DNA from: Planctomycetaceae bacterium
GTDB taxonomy: Bacteria > Planctomycetota > Planctomycetia > Pirellulales > Pirellulaceae
Length of the DNA: 5,010 nt
NCBI GenBank assembly: GCA_002702965.1
Contig: PADE01000218.1
Span: 6,970 to 11,979 of the forward strand
Direction of reading: 5' to 3'
The notes under the pieces were generated by a model that worked only from the letters and a program-made list of their open reading frames with translations, ran no database searches and had not been told where the DNA came from. Position 1 is the first letter of the stretch. Each line of letters opens with the position of its first letter. Made by a program: the position numbers and the translations under genes. Positions 1-5,010 of this stretch are shown one piece after another.

Positions 1-363
1 GCGCTGACAGCGTTGATCGAAGACCTCCAGGTACGGGGACTCCTCGCCTCGACGCTGGTGATCGCGATGGGCGAGTTCGGCCGTACCCCACGGATCAATA
101 AGTACGGCGCCCGTGATCATTGGCCCGACTGCTACACCGTGGTGTTGGCGGGTGGAGGCGCGCGCGGCGGACTGGTCTACGGATCGAGCGATCGGTTGGG
201 CGCCTATCCGGCGTCGAATCCGGTCACGCCGGGCGACCTGGCCGCCACCCTCTACTGGCGGTTTGGCATCGACCACACAACCGAAATCCACGATCACCAA
301 CAGCGACCGTACCGTCTGGCCGACGGAGAACCCCTGCGCGAATTGTTCTCGCCGACCCTTTAG
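1..363 (+). CDS. DUF1501 family protein, C-terminal fragment (start outside window)
   Basis: The frame is open from the first base and ends at TAG (361-363), giving 120 visible residues. They match the end of DUF1501 proteins (PF07394, COG4102; alkaline-phosphatase-like superfamily). The segment reading VIAMGEFGRTPRIN is followed by the GxRDHWP motif, then AGGGARGGLVYGSSD, then PVTPGDLAATLYWRFGID. This order is characteristic of the family. These proteins are abundant in planctomycetes, usually carry a Tat signal at the N-terminus (not visible here), and are often encoded beside DUF1549/DUF1553 or PSD1-type cytochrome proteins. Their biochemical activity is not established; the superfamily suggests metal-dependent phosphatase- or sulfatase-like chemistry, which is inference. 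No frameshift is seen in the visible part. The partner gene, if any, would lie upstream of the window. Confidence 0.93.
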   Translation, partial: ALTALIEDLQVRGLLASTLVIAMGEFGRTPRINKYGARDHWPDCYTVVLAGGGARGGLVYGSSDRLGAYPASNPVTPGDLAATLYWRFGIDHTTEIHDHQQRPYRLADGEPLRELFSPTL

Positions 364-463
364 GCAACGTCTCGGTCCCGCGCCCCCAGGCCGCCGAACC
401 TCGTCACTCGCGACAACCAGCCACCCAGCGACGGCGCTCGGCCCACTCCACGGCTGATTTCCG

Positions 464-1105
464 ATGTCCCCCGCTGCGACCCCACCGAAGTTGCTGATCC
501 AGGGGCCTGGCGGGGCGTCACCGACTCTGATTCTCGCCCATGGAGCGGGCAGCGGAATGGACAGTCCCTTTCTCCAAGCGATGACCGACGGCCTCGTAGA
601 GCGTGGGCTGACCGTCGTTCGCTTCGAGTTTCCCTACATGGCAGAGCGCCGGGCGACCGGTGCGCGACGACCGCCCAATCGCGAACCGCAGCTGCGCGAC
701 ACGTGGCTTGACGTGATCGATTCGCTTGCGCTTCACAAACCGATCATCGGCGGCAAGTCGATGGGCGGACGGATCGCCAGCCTGATCGCCGACGAGGCGG
801 ATGTCTCCGGATTGGTTTGTCTGGGCTACCCATTCCACCCCGCCGGGAAGCCCCACAAGCTGCGAACCGAACATCTAAGGTTCCTCGAGACGCCCACGCT
901 GATCGTTCAAGGCGAACGCGATGCACTGGGTAACAAACGGGACGTTGCCGGTTACAATTTGTCGTCCCGAATTCGCTTGCATTGGCTTGCCGACGGGGAC
1001 CACCATTTCACCCCGCGGCGGCGCGCGGATCGCACACAAGAGGAGAACTGGAGCGACGCCGTCCGCGTGACGGCAGAGTTCATTTGGTTGCTGAAAGACC
1101 AATAA
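464..1105 (+). CDS. alpha/beta hydrolase, KANL3/TEX30-like (COG3571 type)
   Basis: This is a complete 213-residue protein with no signal peptide, so it is probably cytoplasmic. The N-terminus has the alpha/beta hydrolase beta strand and oxyanion segment LILAHGAGSGMDSPF (residues 22-36). The nucleophile elbow is GGKSMGGR with Ser99. The likely acid is Asp153 in LIVQGERDALG, and the likely base is His180 in LADGDHHF. GKSMGGR and the short length are typical of the bacterial KANL3/TEX30-like family, whose substrates are mostly unknown. Dienelactone-hydrolase-like enzymes share the fold but differ around the active site. The ATG at 464 places the first strand about 20 residues in, as expected; no Shine-Dalgarno sequence is evident before it. 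It lies 100 bases after the DUF1501 gene and 54 bases before the selenoprotein candidate. The fold is certain enough; the substrate is unknown. Confidence 0.9.
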   Translation: MSPAATPPKLLIQGPGGASPTLILAHGAGSGMDSPFLQAMTDGLVERGLTVVRFEFPYMAERRATGARRPPNREPQLRDTWLDVIDSLALHKPIIGGKSMGGRIASLIADEADVSGLVCLGYPFHPAGKPHKLRTEHLRFLETPTLIVQGERDALGNKRDVAGYNLSSRIRLHWLADGDHHFTPRRRADRTQEENWSDAVRVTAEFIWLLKDQ

Positions 1106-1159
1106 CACGCGACTGCCACCGACCGAATAGGGCGACCGAAAAAGGGGGCACCCACTCGC

Positions 1160-1774
1160 ATGACGACTCTTGAGATCTTCACCGACTACGTCTGACCGTG
1201 GTGTTATCTGTGCACCGTGCGTGTAGCCAAGATCCGCCGCGAGTTCGACGTCGACATCGATTACCGGCACTTTCCGCTGCATCCCGAGACACCGCAAGCT
1301 GGCCTGACGCTCGCGGAACTGTTTGCCGGCCGAAACATCGATCCGGCGGCTGCCCAATCGCAGCTCGCCCATTTGATGGCACAAGAGGGCTTGCCTTTTG
1401 GCAACCGCACGATGACCTACAACAGCCGTTTGGCACAGGAACTGGGAAAGTGGGCCGAGACGCAATCCGGGCACCAATCGATTCACGACGCGCTGTTTGA
1501 GGCTTATTTCGTCGATAACCTGAACCTCGCCGAGGTCGAGAATTTGATCGCCGTCGCCGAACGGGTGGGCCTTTGTGTAACCGAAGCGAAGCGCGTCCTC
1601 GACTCCAGACAGCAGCAGTCCGCCGTCGATGCGGATTGGGACCGATCCCGCCAACTCGGGATCACCAGCGTCCCCACATTCGTCGTCGGCGATCGAGGTC
1701 TGGTGGGAGCGCAGCCGTACGAGCAACTCGCGGCGTTGCTCACCGCTGCCGGTGCGCCCCGCCGTGACACGTGA
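1160..1774 (+). CDS. DsbA/FrnE-like thiol-disulfide oxidoreductase, candidate selenoprotein with UPWC active site
   Basis: Read through one in-frame TGA, this frame gives 204 residues. It starts MTTLEIFTDYV, a typical first beta strand of the FrnE group of DsbA proteins (PF01323, COG2761). Next comes UPWCYL, with position 12 encoded by TGA (1193-1195) where the family has the first Cys of CPWC; Cys15 is the resolving residue. Then follow HFPLHPETP (family pattern W/H-x-P-F-x-L-x-P), the helical insert, GITSVPTFVV with the cis-proline at residue 172, and the terminal GAQPYEQL helix. The domain is complete and of normal length, and no signal peptide is seen, so a cytoplasmic role in disulfide exchange or isomerisation is likely. 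The ATG at 1160 is chosen because it supplies the first strand; an AAGGGGG tract lies about 11 bases upstream. Starting at GTG 1217 would remove the strand and both catalytic residues. Selenocysteine at position 12 is inference. A nonsense mutation or base-call error (TGC/TGT to TGA) is the main alternative. An extra Cys18 is also present. Confidence 0.82.
1193..1195 (+). other. in-frame TGA, probable selenocysteine codon
   Basis: This TGA falls exactly at the first redox-active position of the CPWC motif of a DsbA/FrnE protein. That is the position where Cys-to-Sec replacement is known in thioredoxin-fold selenoproteins. The reading frame is unbroken before (11 codons) and after (192 codons). 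The base after the TGA is C; UGAC is a comparatively weak stop context. TGA acts as a normal terminator for this same gene (1772-1774), for the aldo/keto reductase (2743-2745) and for the DUF1592-type gene (4106-4108), so general reassignment of TGA to Trp or Gly is ruled out locally. Confidence 0.72.
1203..1227 (+). promoter_or_regulatory. candidate bacterial SECIS hairpin
   Basis: Bases 1203-1211 can pair with 1219-1227 in a symmetrical stem. It has eight pairs out of nine positions (four Watson-Crick, four G-U) and one C/U mismatch at 1208/1222, closing a 7-base loop GCACCGT (1212-1218). The loop begins 16 bases after the TGA and its first base is G. This meets the usual bacterial SECIS rules: a loop roughly 16-37 bases from the UGA, with a G in the first two loop positions. 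The stem is weak because of its wobbles. Two other registers compete: 1197-1203 with 1213-1219, which sits too close to the TGA, and a tight one, 1212-1214 with 1218-1220. The location is supported; the exact fold is not settled. Confidence 0.35.
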
Positions 1775-1851
1775 CGCGCAGCACGACCCTCACCCCCTCC
1801 GCGCGGCCGTCGCCACGCACCCCTGTTTCCCCACCCCGACGAGTTCTTCCG

Positions 1852-2745
1852 ATGATGAAAAGACCCTTGGGCCGCACGGGGCTCAACGTGACGCACCTCG
1901 GCTACGGCAGCATGGGCATTCGCGGGCCGAACACGTGGGGGGTGCGCGTGGTCAGTGATGCTGCCGCGGACGCGCTGCTCCATCAGGTACTCGACGCCGG
2001 AATCAACTTCATTGATACCTCACCCGATTACGGCATCAGCGAAGAACGTATCGGGACCTCGATCGGATCGCGGCGATCCGAGTTCTACCTGGCAACCAAA
2101 TGCGGTTGCGCCTATACACAACACGCAGATCGTCTCGAGATCGCCCACGTCTGGAAGAAATCGGTGATCCAGAAAAACCTCGAGACCAGCCTGAGACGGA
2201 TGCGCACCGATTACGTCGATCTCCTCCAATTTCACGGCGGCGACGCCGAGACATTACAACGTGAGGGGTTGCTTGACTTGCTGAGTGACTTCCGCGATCG
2301 TGGCTTGATACGATTCATCGGGGCCTCCAGTTCGCTGCCGCAACTGCCGGCGCTGATCGACCTGGGGGTGTTCGATACCTTCCAAATTCCCTATTCCTGC
2401 CTCGACCACTCCCACCACGGGCTGCTGACCCGGGCGTCCGAAATCGGAGCCGGCGTAATCGTGCGCGGTGGGATTGCGCACGGAGGACCCGACGCCGTGA
2501 TTCAACGCCCCGCCCTCAACGACATCTGGTCCCGGTCGCGCCTCGACGAACTCCTCCCCGCGGGGATGACACGCGCCGAGCTGATCTTGCGATACACGCT
2601 TTCCCACCCCCACTGCGACACCACGATCGTCGGCACTTGTAACGCGCTGCATCTGGCCGAAAATCTGGCCGCCGCCGCCCGCGGACCGCTGCCGCCCGAG
2701 CTCTACCAACAGATCACCTCTCGGATCGCCCGCCCGGGGGAGTGA
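1852..2745 (+). CDS. aldo/keto reductase
   Basis: This is a 297-residue NAD(P)H-dependent oxidoreductase of the aldo/keto reductase superfamily (PF00248), predicted soluble and cytoplasmic. From the ATG at 1852 it opens MMKRPLGRTGLNVTHLGYGSMG, the standard first hairpin and strand of bacterial members. The catalytic tetrad is visible: Asp55 and Tyr60 in FIDTSPDYG, Lys83 in LATKCG, and His128 in LLQFHGGD. The later barrel strands are present (RFIGASSS; FQIPYSCLDH; GVIVRGGIAHGG), as is the C-terminal cofactor region (LSHPHCDTTIVGTCNALHLAENL). The frame stays open upstream to a GTG at 1771 that overlaps the previous stop. Those 27 extra residues are low-complexity Thr/Pro/Arg sequence unlike the family, so 1852 (or 1855) is preferred, although no clear ribosome binding site precedes it. 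The substrate cannot be inferred. The gene follows the oxidoreductase gene after 77 bases and may share its transcript. Confidence 0.92.
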   Translation: MMKRPLGRTGLNVTHLGYGSMGIRGPNTWGVRVVSDAAADALLHQVLDAGINFIDTSPDYGISEERIGTSIGSRRSEFYLATKCGCAYTQHADRLEIAHVWKKSVIQKNLETSLRRMRTDYVDLLQFHGGDAETLQREGLLDLLSDFRDRGLIRFIGASSSLPQLPALIDLGVFDTFQIPYSCLDHSHHGLLTRASEIGAGVIVRGGIAHGGPDAVIQRPALNDIWSRSRLDELLPAGMTRAELILRYTLSHPHCDTTIVGTCNALHLAENLAAAARGPLPPELYQQITSRIARPGE

Positions 2746-2747
2746 CC

Positions 2748-2782
2748 GGCGGCCCCAACGCCTCGGATCGCTCGCGGCCGCC
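2748..2782. terminator. GC-rich inverted repeat in convergent gap, possible terminator
   Basis: GGCGGCC at 2748-2754 is a perfect 7-base inverted repeat of GGCCGCC at 2776-2782, separated by 21 bases. It starts 3 bases after the stop of the aldo/keto reductase, in the gap between two converging genes. There is no T-tract on either side, so it is not a classical intrinsic terminator, and in G+C-rich DNA a 7-base match can arise by chance. Confidence 0.3.
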
Positions 2783-2793
2783 TGCGCTATTGG

Positions 2794-2810
2794 GGCGGCG
2801 CATCCCCGCC
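2794..2810. terminator. compact GC hairpin in convergent gap, possible terminator
   Basis: GGCGG (2794-2798) pairs perfectly with CCGCC (2806-2810) around a 7-base loop. It lies 15 bases beyond the stop of the - strand DUF1552 gene and could serve transcripts from either side. No T-tract follows on either strand, so termination is only suggested by position. Confidence 0.28.
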
Positions 2811-2825
2811 ACCTCGCGCACCACC

Positions 2826-4109
2826 TTACGCGGACGACACCCTGCGCAGTCGCTCCAGCGCACCGGTGGAGTTCGAGTACTGCTCCTGTGGAACGCCGAA
2901 ATGCTGGATCAACGTCATCAGGCAATTGGCGTGCGGCGGCTGCTTGGGATACCGCAGCAGTCGGCCCGTGTTCAAGCCGCTCTGGGACCCGCCCGCCAGC
3001 AGTAGCGGAAGGTTCGATCCGGTGTGTTGTCCGCCGTGACTCAACCCCGATCCAAACATCAACACACAGTGGTCAAAGACACTGCTCCCATCGTACTCCT
3101 GGAGCGTCTTCATTTTCGCGATGGCCTGACCAAACTGCGAAACGTACCAGCCGTTGGCCGTATTGAACTCGGCGGCCAGTGTCTCGTTCTTTTCGAAGTG
3201 ACTTGACCAATGATAATCGGCTTTCAGGTCGAGGAAGTCATGAATCCGCCGGCTGCTCTCGAGCGCCATGATACAGGATGCGACGCGGGTGGCATCGGTC
3301 CAGAAGGCCAACGCGACCAGGTCCATCATCGTCTTCATCTTGGAGGGAAAATCACCGAGATGAACGACGTCTTCCACTTCGTCCATATGCGGACGCGTCG
3401 ATCCCCCCGTCTCCTGACGCTGGATCGCCAATTCGACGTCGCGGACAGAATCGAGGTAATTGGCGATCACCGATCGGTCGAGTTTACTCGCCCGTTTGAT
3501 CAAAGCGGTGGTCGGTTCACGGACCGCATCGAGAACGCTACCGATCTCTTCCCGAACGCCCTTGTCTGCCAGACCGCGAAACAACCGATCGAAAGCGAAT
3601 TGCGCGTTGCGTTCGACAAATTGGGCCCGTCCTGCCCGGTCGTACGCCAGGCTGTTCAACGTGGTCGATCGTACGTCGACGGGTTCGGCAGACAATTGAA
3701 AGGATTTGAACTGGGTGGTGTTACCGATGTGGTCGGCGATCACCTGGTCGAAGGTGTGCTGTGGACGATGATTCTGGATACCCGTCATAAACAGCGGCAT
3801 CGCGCCGTAGTGGTCCCCCTTCGATTGATTACTGACGTTCGACAAAACGACGATGTCTTGAATGAATGGATTGAGCGACTGGAGGTTCTTGGAAAGCGTG
3901 AATTCGGTCTCCGTCCCAGCTGCTTCCCAACCCGCGGGATCGATCCCGTTTCCCTTATGGAACACACCCAGTCGACGCGGGATCTCGGTGGTCGAAGCCG
4001 CGCGGCCGCGACCCATCGCGGGGCTCATAATTTCCAATGCAGGTAGCGCCAGACTGACGCCCGCACCACGAAGGAAAGTGCGTCGAGGCACCAAGTAGCT
4101 GCGGTTCAT
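2826..4109 (-). CDS. DUF1552 family protein, Tat-exported
   Basis: This is a complete 427-residue protein of the DUF1552 family (PF07586), typical of planctomycetes and some other bacteria. The N-terminus has a twin-arginine signal: Arg9-Arg10 in PRRTFLRGAG, then a hydrophobic stretch SLALPALEI. That predicts export of a folded protein to the periplasm or paryphoplasm. Family landmarks follow in order: RLGVFHKGNGIDPAGW (46-61), the SNVSNQSKGDH segment (90-100), MMDLVALAFWTDATRVASC (261-279), DYHWSSHFE (298-306), and a Gly/His-rich GSGLSHGGQHTGSNLPLLLAGG segment (353-374). The normal C-terminus NCLMTLIQHFGVP is present. No activity is proven for the family; an associated role with the cytochrome-like partner encoded just upstream is inference from gene pairing. 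Its ATG overlaps the partner's TGA (ATGA), implying translational coupling, and an AAGGA ribosome binding site lies 6 bases before the ATG. Confidence 0.94.
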   Translation of the reverse strand: MNRSYLVPRRTFLRGAGVSLALPALEIMSPAMGRGRAASTTEIPRRLGVFHKGNGIDPAGWEAAGTETEFTLSKNLQSLNPFIQDIVVLSNVSNQSKGDHYGAMPLFMTGIQNHRPQHTFDQVIADHIGNTTQFKSFQLSAEPVDVRSTTLNSLAYDRAGRAQFVERNAQFAFDRLFRGLADKGVREEIGSVLDAVREPTTALIKRASKLDRSVIANYLDSVRDVELAIQRQETGGSTRPHMDEVEDVVHLGDFPSKMKTMMDLVALAFWTDATRVASCIMALESSRRIHDFLDLKADYHWSSHFEKNETLAAEFNTANGWYVSQFGQAIAKMKTLQEYDGSSVFDHCVLMFGSGLSHGGQHTGSNLPLLLAGGSQSGLNTGRLLRYPKQPPHANCLMTLIQHFGVPQEQYSNSTGALERLRRVSSA

Positions 4110-5010
4110 CGGTCTTCCTTGTGTCGGAACGGGTAACTCAAGACAACGGCTTCGATCAAGGCCGGCAGGCGATAGCCATTCGCTCGCAGTGACTCTTTGA
4201 TCTGTTTGACCGCCGGGCGATCGAACGGCGCGATCGAGCGTCCTAACGCGTACGCCAACACGCGGCGGACAACGTTCTCGGTAATGGGTTCTCGGTAGTC
4301 ATCAAGCAGCAATTTCTTTAATTCGCTGGGCGACGCAAAAGACTTGCCGTTGGGGAGCTGGTAGCCGCCGGCCGCCGCACCCGCTGCGGAAACCGTAATC
4401 GTCCCGTTGGAATCGGTTCCTCGATTGCCCTGCACTTCGGCAAATAGTTTCCATCCGCTCGTGGGTGCCGTCTCCGGAATCGCCAACACCCAGACATTGC
4501 TCTCGTTCTTGTTCCCTGTAAATCCGAAGTGTGCATCGACGATCTTGACTTCACCCGACTCGAGCCGGACGTTCTTGATATCGAGACGATGCCTCCCCAC
4601 GGTCCACTGAAAATGAACCCGATATTCGTCCCCTGCCACAATCGGTTTGGTAAGCGTCCACGACCGGTCCGCGAATGACTTGGGGGTTTCCTCGGGTGTC
4701 CACCTGAGCGTCTCCGCGTCGGCAATCTGCACCTCAACGGTTCGCCCGATCCCCAATTGATCGAACACTTCCAATCCAAATCCGATCGGATCGATGTACC
4801 GATGGCACGCGGCACAGCCAGCTTGCGCCGAATGCAATTGAAGAAGCTCGTTGTGGCTCAGGTTGAGTCGCTGGCTCTCGGCCTTCTTTTGAGTCGACTC
4901 CAAATCGGGAACATCCTGGGGAGGTTCGAACCGTACGCCTAGAATCTTCTCCATGACCCATACCCCACGACGAATCGGACTGGTCCGGTTGGGTGTCGAT
5001 GTGACGCTCA
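4106..5010 (-). CDS. DUF1592/DUF1588/DUF1585-type cytochrome-like protein, C-terminal fragment (start outside window)
   Basis: The frame has no stop up to the window edge. Upstream of the internal ATG at 4954 it reads SPIRRGVWV, which runs directly into MEKILGVRFEPP, the conserved DUF1588 entry. The gene therefore continues beyond 5010, and 4954 is not its start. Visible order: DUF1588 (PF07627) with VPDLE and a CAACH c-type heme motif (codons at 4816-4802), followed by RYIDPIGFGLEVFDQLG; a beta-rich insertion (about 4741-4370); then LPNGKSFASPSELKKLLL and DUF1585 (PF07624) with RRVLAYALGRSIAPFDRPAVKQI and SYPFRHK at the end. The missing N-terminal part would be expected to hold DUF1587, DUF1592 and possibly a PSD1 cytochrome domain plus an export signal. 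These large proteins are regular partners of DUF1552 proteins in planctomycetes and are presumed extracytoplasmic and heme-binding; their reaction is unknown. The TGA at 4108-4106 overlaps the next gene's start. Confidence 0.93.
   Translation of the reverse strand, partial: SVTSTPNRTSPIRRGVWVMEKILGVRFEPPQDVPDLESTQKKAESQRLNLSHNELLQLHSAQAGCAACHRYIDPIGFGLEVFDQLGIGRTVEVQIADAETLRWTPEETPKSFADRSWTLTKPIVAGDEYRVHFQWTVGRHRLDIKNVRLESGEVKIVDAHFGFTGNKNESNVWVLAIPETAPTSGWKLFAEVQGNRGTDSNGTITVSAAGAAAGGYQLPNGKSFASPSELKKLLLDDYREPITENVVRRVLAYALGRSIAPFDRPAVKQIKESLRANGYRLPALIEAVVLSYPFRHKEDR
4116..4120 (-). promoter_or_regulatory. ribosome binding site of the DUF1552 gene
   Basis: On the - strand AAGGA lies 6 bases upstream of the ATG at 4109-4107, inside the last codons of the upstream gene. 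It is the clearest Shine-Dalgarno sequence in the window. It supports the chosen start and fits coupled translation with the overlapping upstream gene. Confidence 0.7.
4370..4741 (-). other. inserted beta-rich domain inside the DUF1592-type protein
   Basis: Family members normally pass in some ten to twenty residues from the FDxxGxxR segment to the LPDGxxFxGPxELxxLL segment. Here about 120 residues separate them. The insert alternates short strands and turns: EYRVHFQWTVG, HRLDIKNVRLESG, DAHFGFTGNKNESNVWVLAIP, WKLFAEVQG, and GTDSNGTITV. The pattern G-x-H-R-L-D-I ... D-x-H-x-G-x-T-G ... N-x-W/Y-x-L ... G-T-D-S-x-G resembles beta-sandwich accessory modules seen in planctomycete secreted proteins such as glycosidases and sulfatases. 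That resemblance is from memory and the boundaries are approximate. A ligand- or carbohydrate-binding role is inference. Confidence 0.55.

Noticed and set aside
364..463. Gap between the DUF1501 and hydrolase genes checked for RNA genes or promoter motifs
   Set aside because: I see no convincing hairpin, tRNA-like fold or -35/-10 pair in these 100 bases.
1193..1195. Genome-wide reassignment of TGA to an amino acid
   Set aside because: Three genes in the window end at TGA at sensible C-termini, and tryptophan is written TGG in the proteins checked.
875..1726. Long - strand open frame (283 codons) opposite the hydrolase end and the DsbA/FrnE gene
   Set aside because: Both sense frames encode recognisable protein families with catalytic motifs. 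The antisense translation resembles no family I know and crosses the intergenic gap.
1160..1774. Pseudogene explanation for the DsbA/FrnE gene
   Set aside because: Not excluded, but less likely: the TGA falls exactly on the catalytic Cys codon, no other stop or frameshift exists, and a possible SECIS lies nearby.
2254..2925. - strand open frame (223 codons) opposite the aldo/keto reductase end and the convergent gap
   Set aside because: It overlaps two confidently assigned genes, and its translation is Gly/Arg/Ala-rich without domains; it is a composition effect.
3210..4046. Long + strand open frame (278 codons) opposite the DUF1552 gene
   Set aside because: It lies wholly antisense to a well-recognised complete gene, its translation shows no domain, and such frames are common opposite G+C-rich genes.
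1..5010. CRISPR arrays, insertion sequences, tRNA or rRNA genes
   Set aside because: No regularly spaced direct repeats, transposase motifs, terminal inverted repeats or conserved RNA sequences were seen.

Overview
The window looks like chromosomal DNA from a planctomycete (Planctomycetota). Three of its six genes belong to protein families strongly expanded in that phylum: a DUF1501 protein, a Tat-exported DUF1552 protein, and a DUF1592/DUF1588/DUF1585-type cytochrome-like protein. Base composition is G+C-rich and gene spacing is loose, with few clear Shine-Dalgarno sequences, which also fits. The phylum call rests on family content only.

Layout. On the + strand: the C-terminal end of a DUF1501 protein (1-363, start outside the window); a small alpha/beta hydrolase of the KANL3/TEX30-like type (464-1105); a DsbA/FrnE-type thioredoxin-fold oxidoreductase (1160-1774); and an aldo/keto reductase (1852-2745). 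A short convergent gap (2746-2825) holds two GC-rich inverted repeats. On the - strand: a DUF1592/1588/1585-type protein (5010 to 4106, start outside the window), followed with a 4-base ATGA overlap by a DUF1552 protein (4109 to 2826). These two form a translationally coupled exported/periplasmic pair.

The main discovery is in the DsbA/FrnE gene. Its catalytic CPWC motif is written TGA-CCG-TGG-TGT, so the first (nucleophilic) cysteine position is an in-frame TGA at 1193-1195. The frame is intact on both sides: a proper N-terminal beta strand lies upstream, and a complete DsbA domain with its cis-proline loop lies downstream. The same gene, its downstream neighbour and the DUF1592-type gene all end in TGA, so the code is not globally reassigned. 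The simplest biological reading is a selenocysteine-containing FrnE-like oxidoreductase (UPWC active site). A possible bacterial SECIS hairpin lies at 1203-1227, at the right distance from the TGA, but it is rich in wobble pairs. An ordinary gene caller would cut the protein to a GTG at 1217 and lose the whole active site. A sequencing error or nonsense mutation remains possible and can be tested.

A second point of interest is a beta-rich insertion of about 120 residues in the DUF1592-type protein, between its CxxCH heme-binding segment and its DUF1585 end. The hydrolase, oxidoreductase and reductase lie in series on one strand with gaps of 54-77 bases and could be co-transcribed, but no shared pathway can be read from the sequence.
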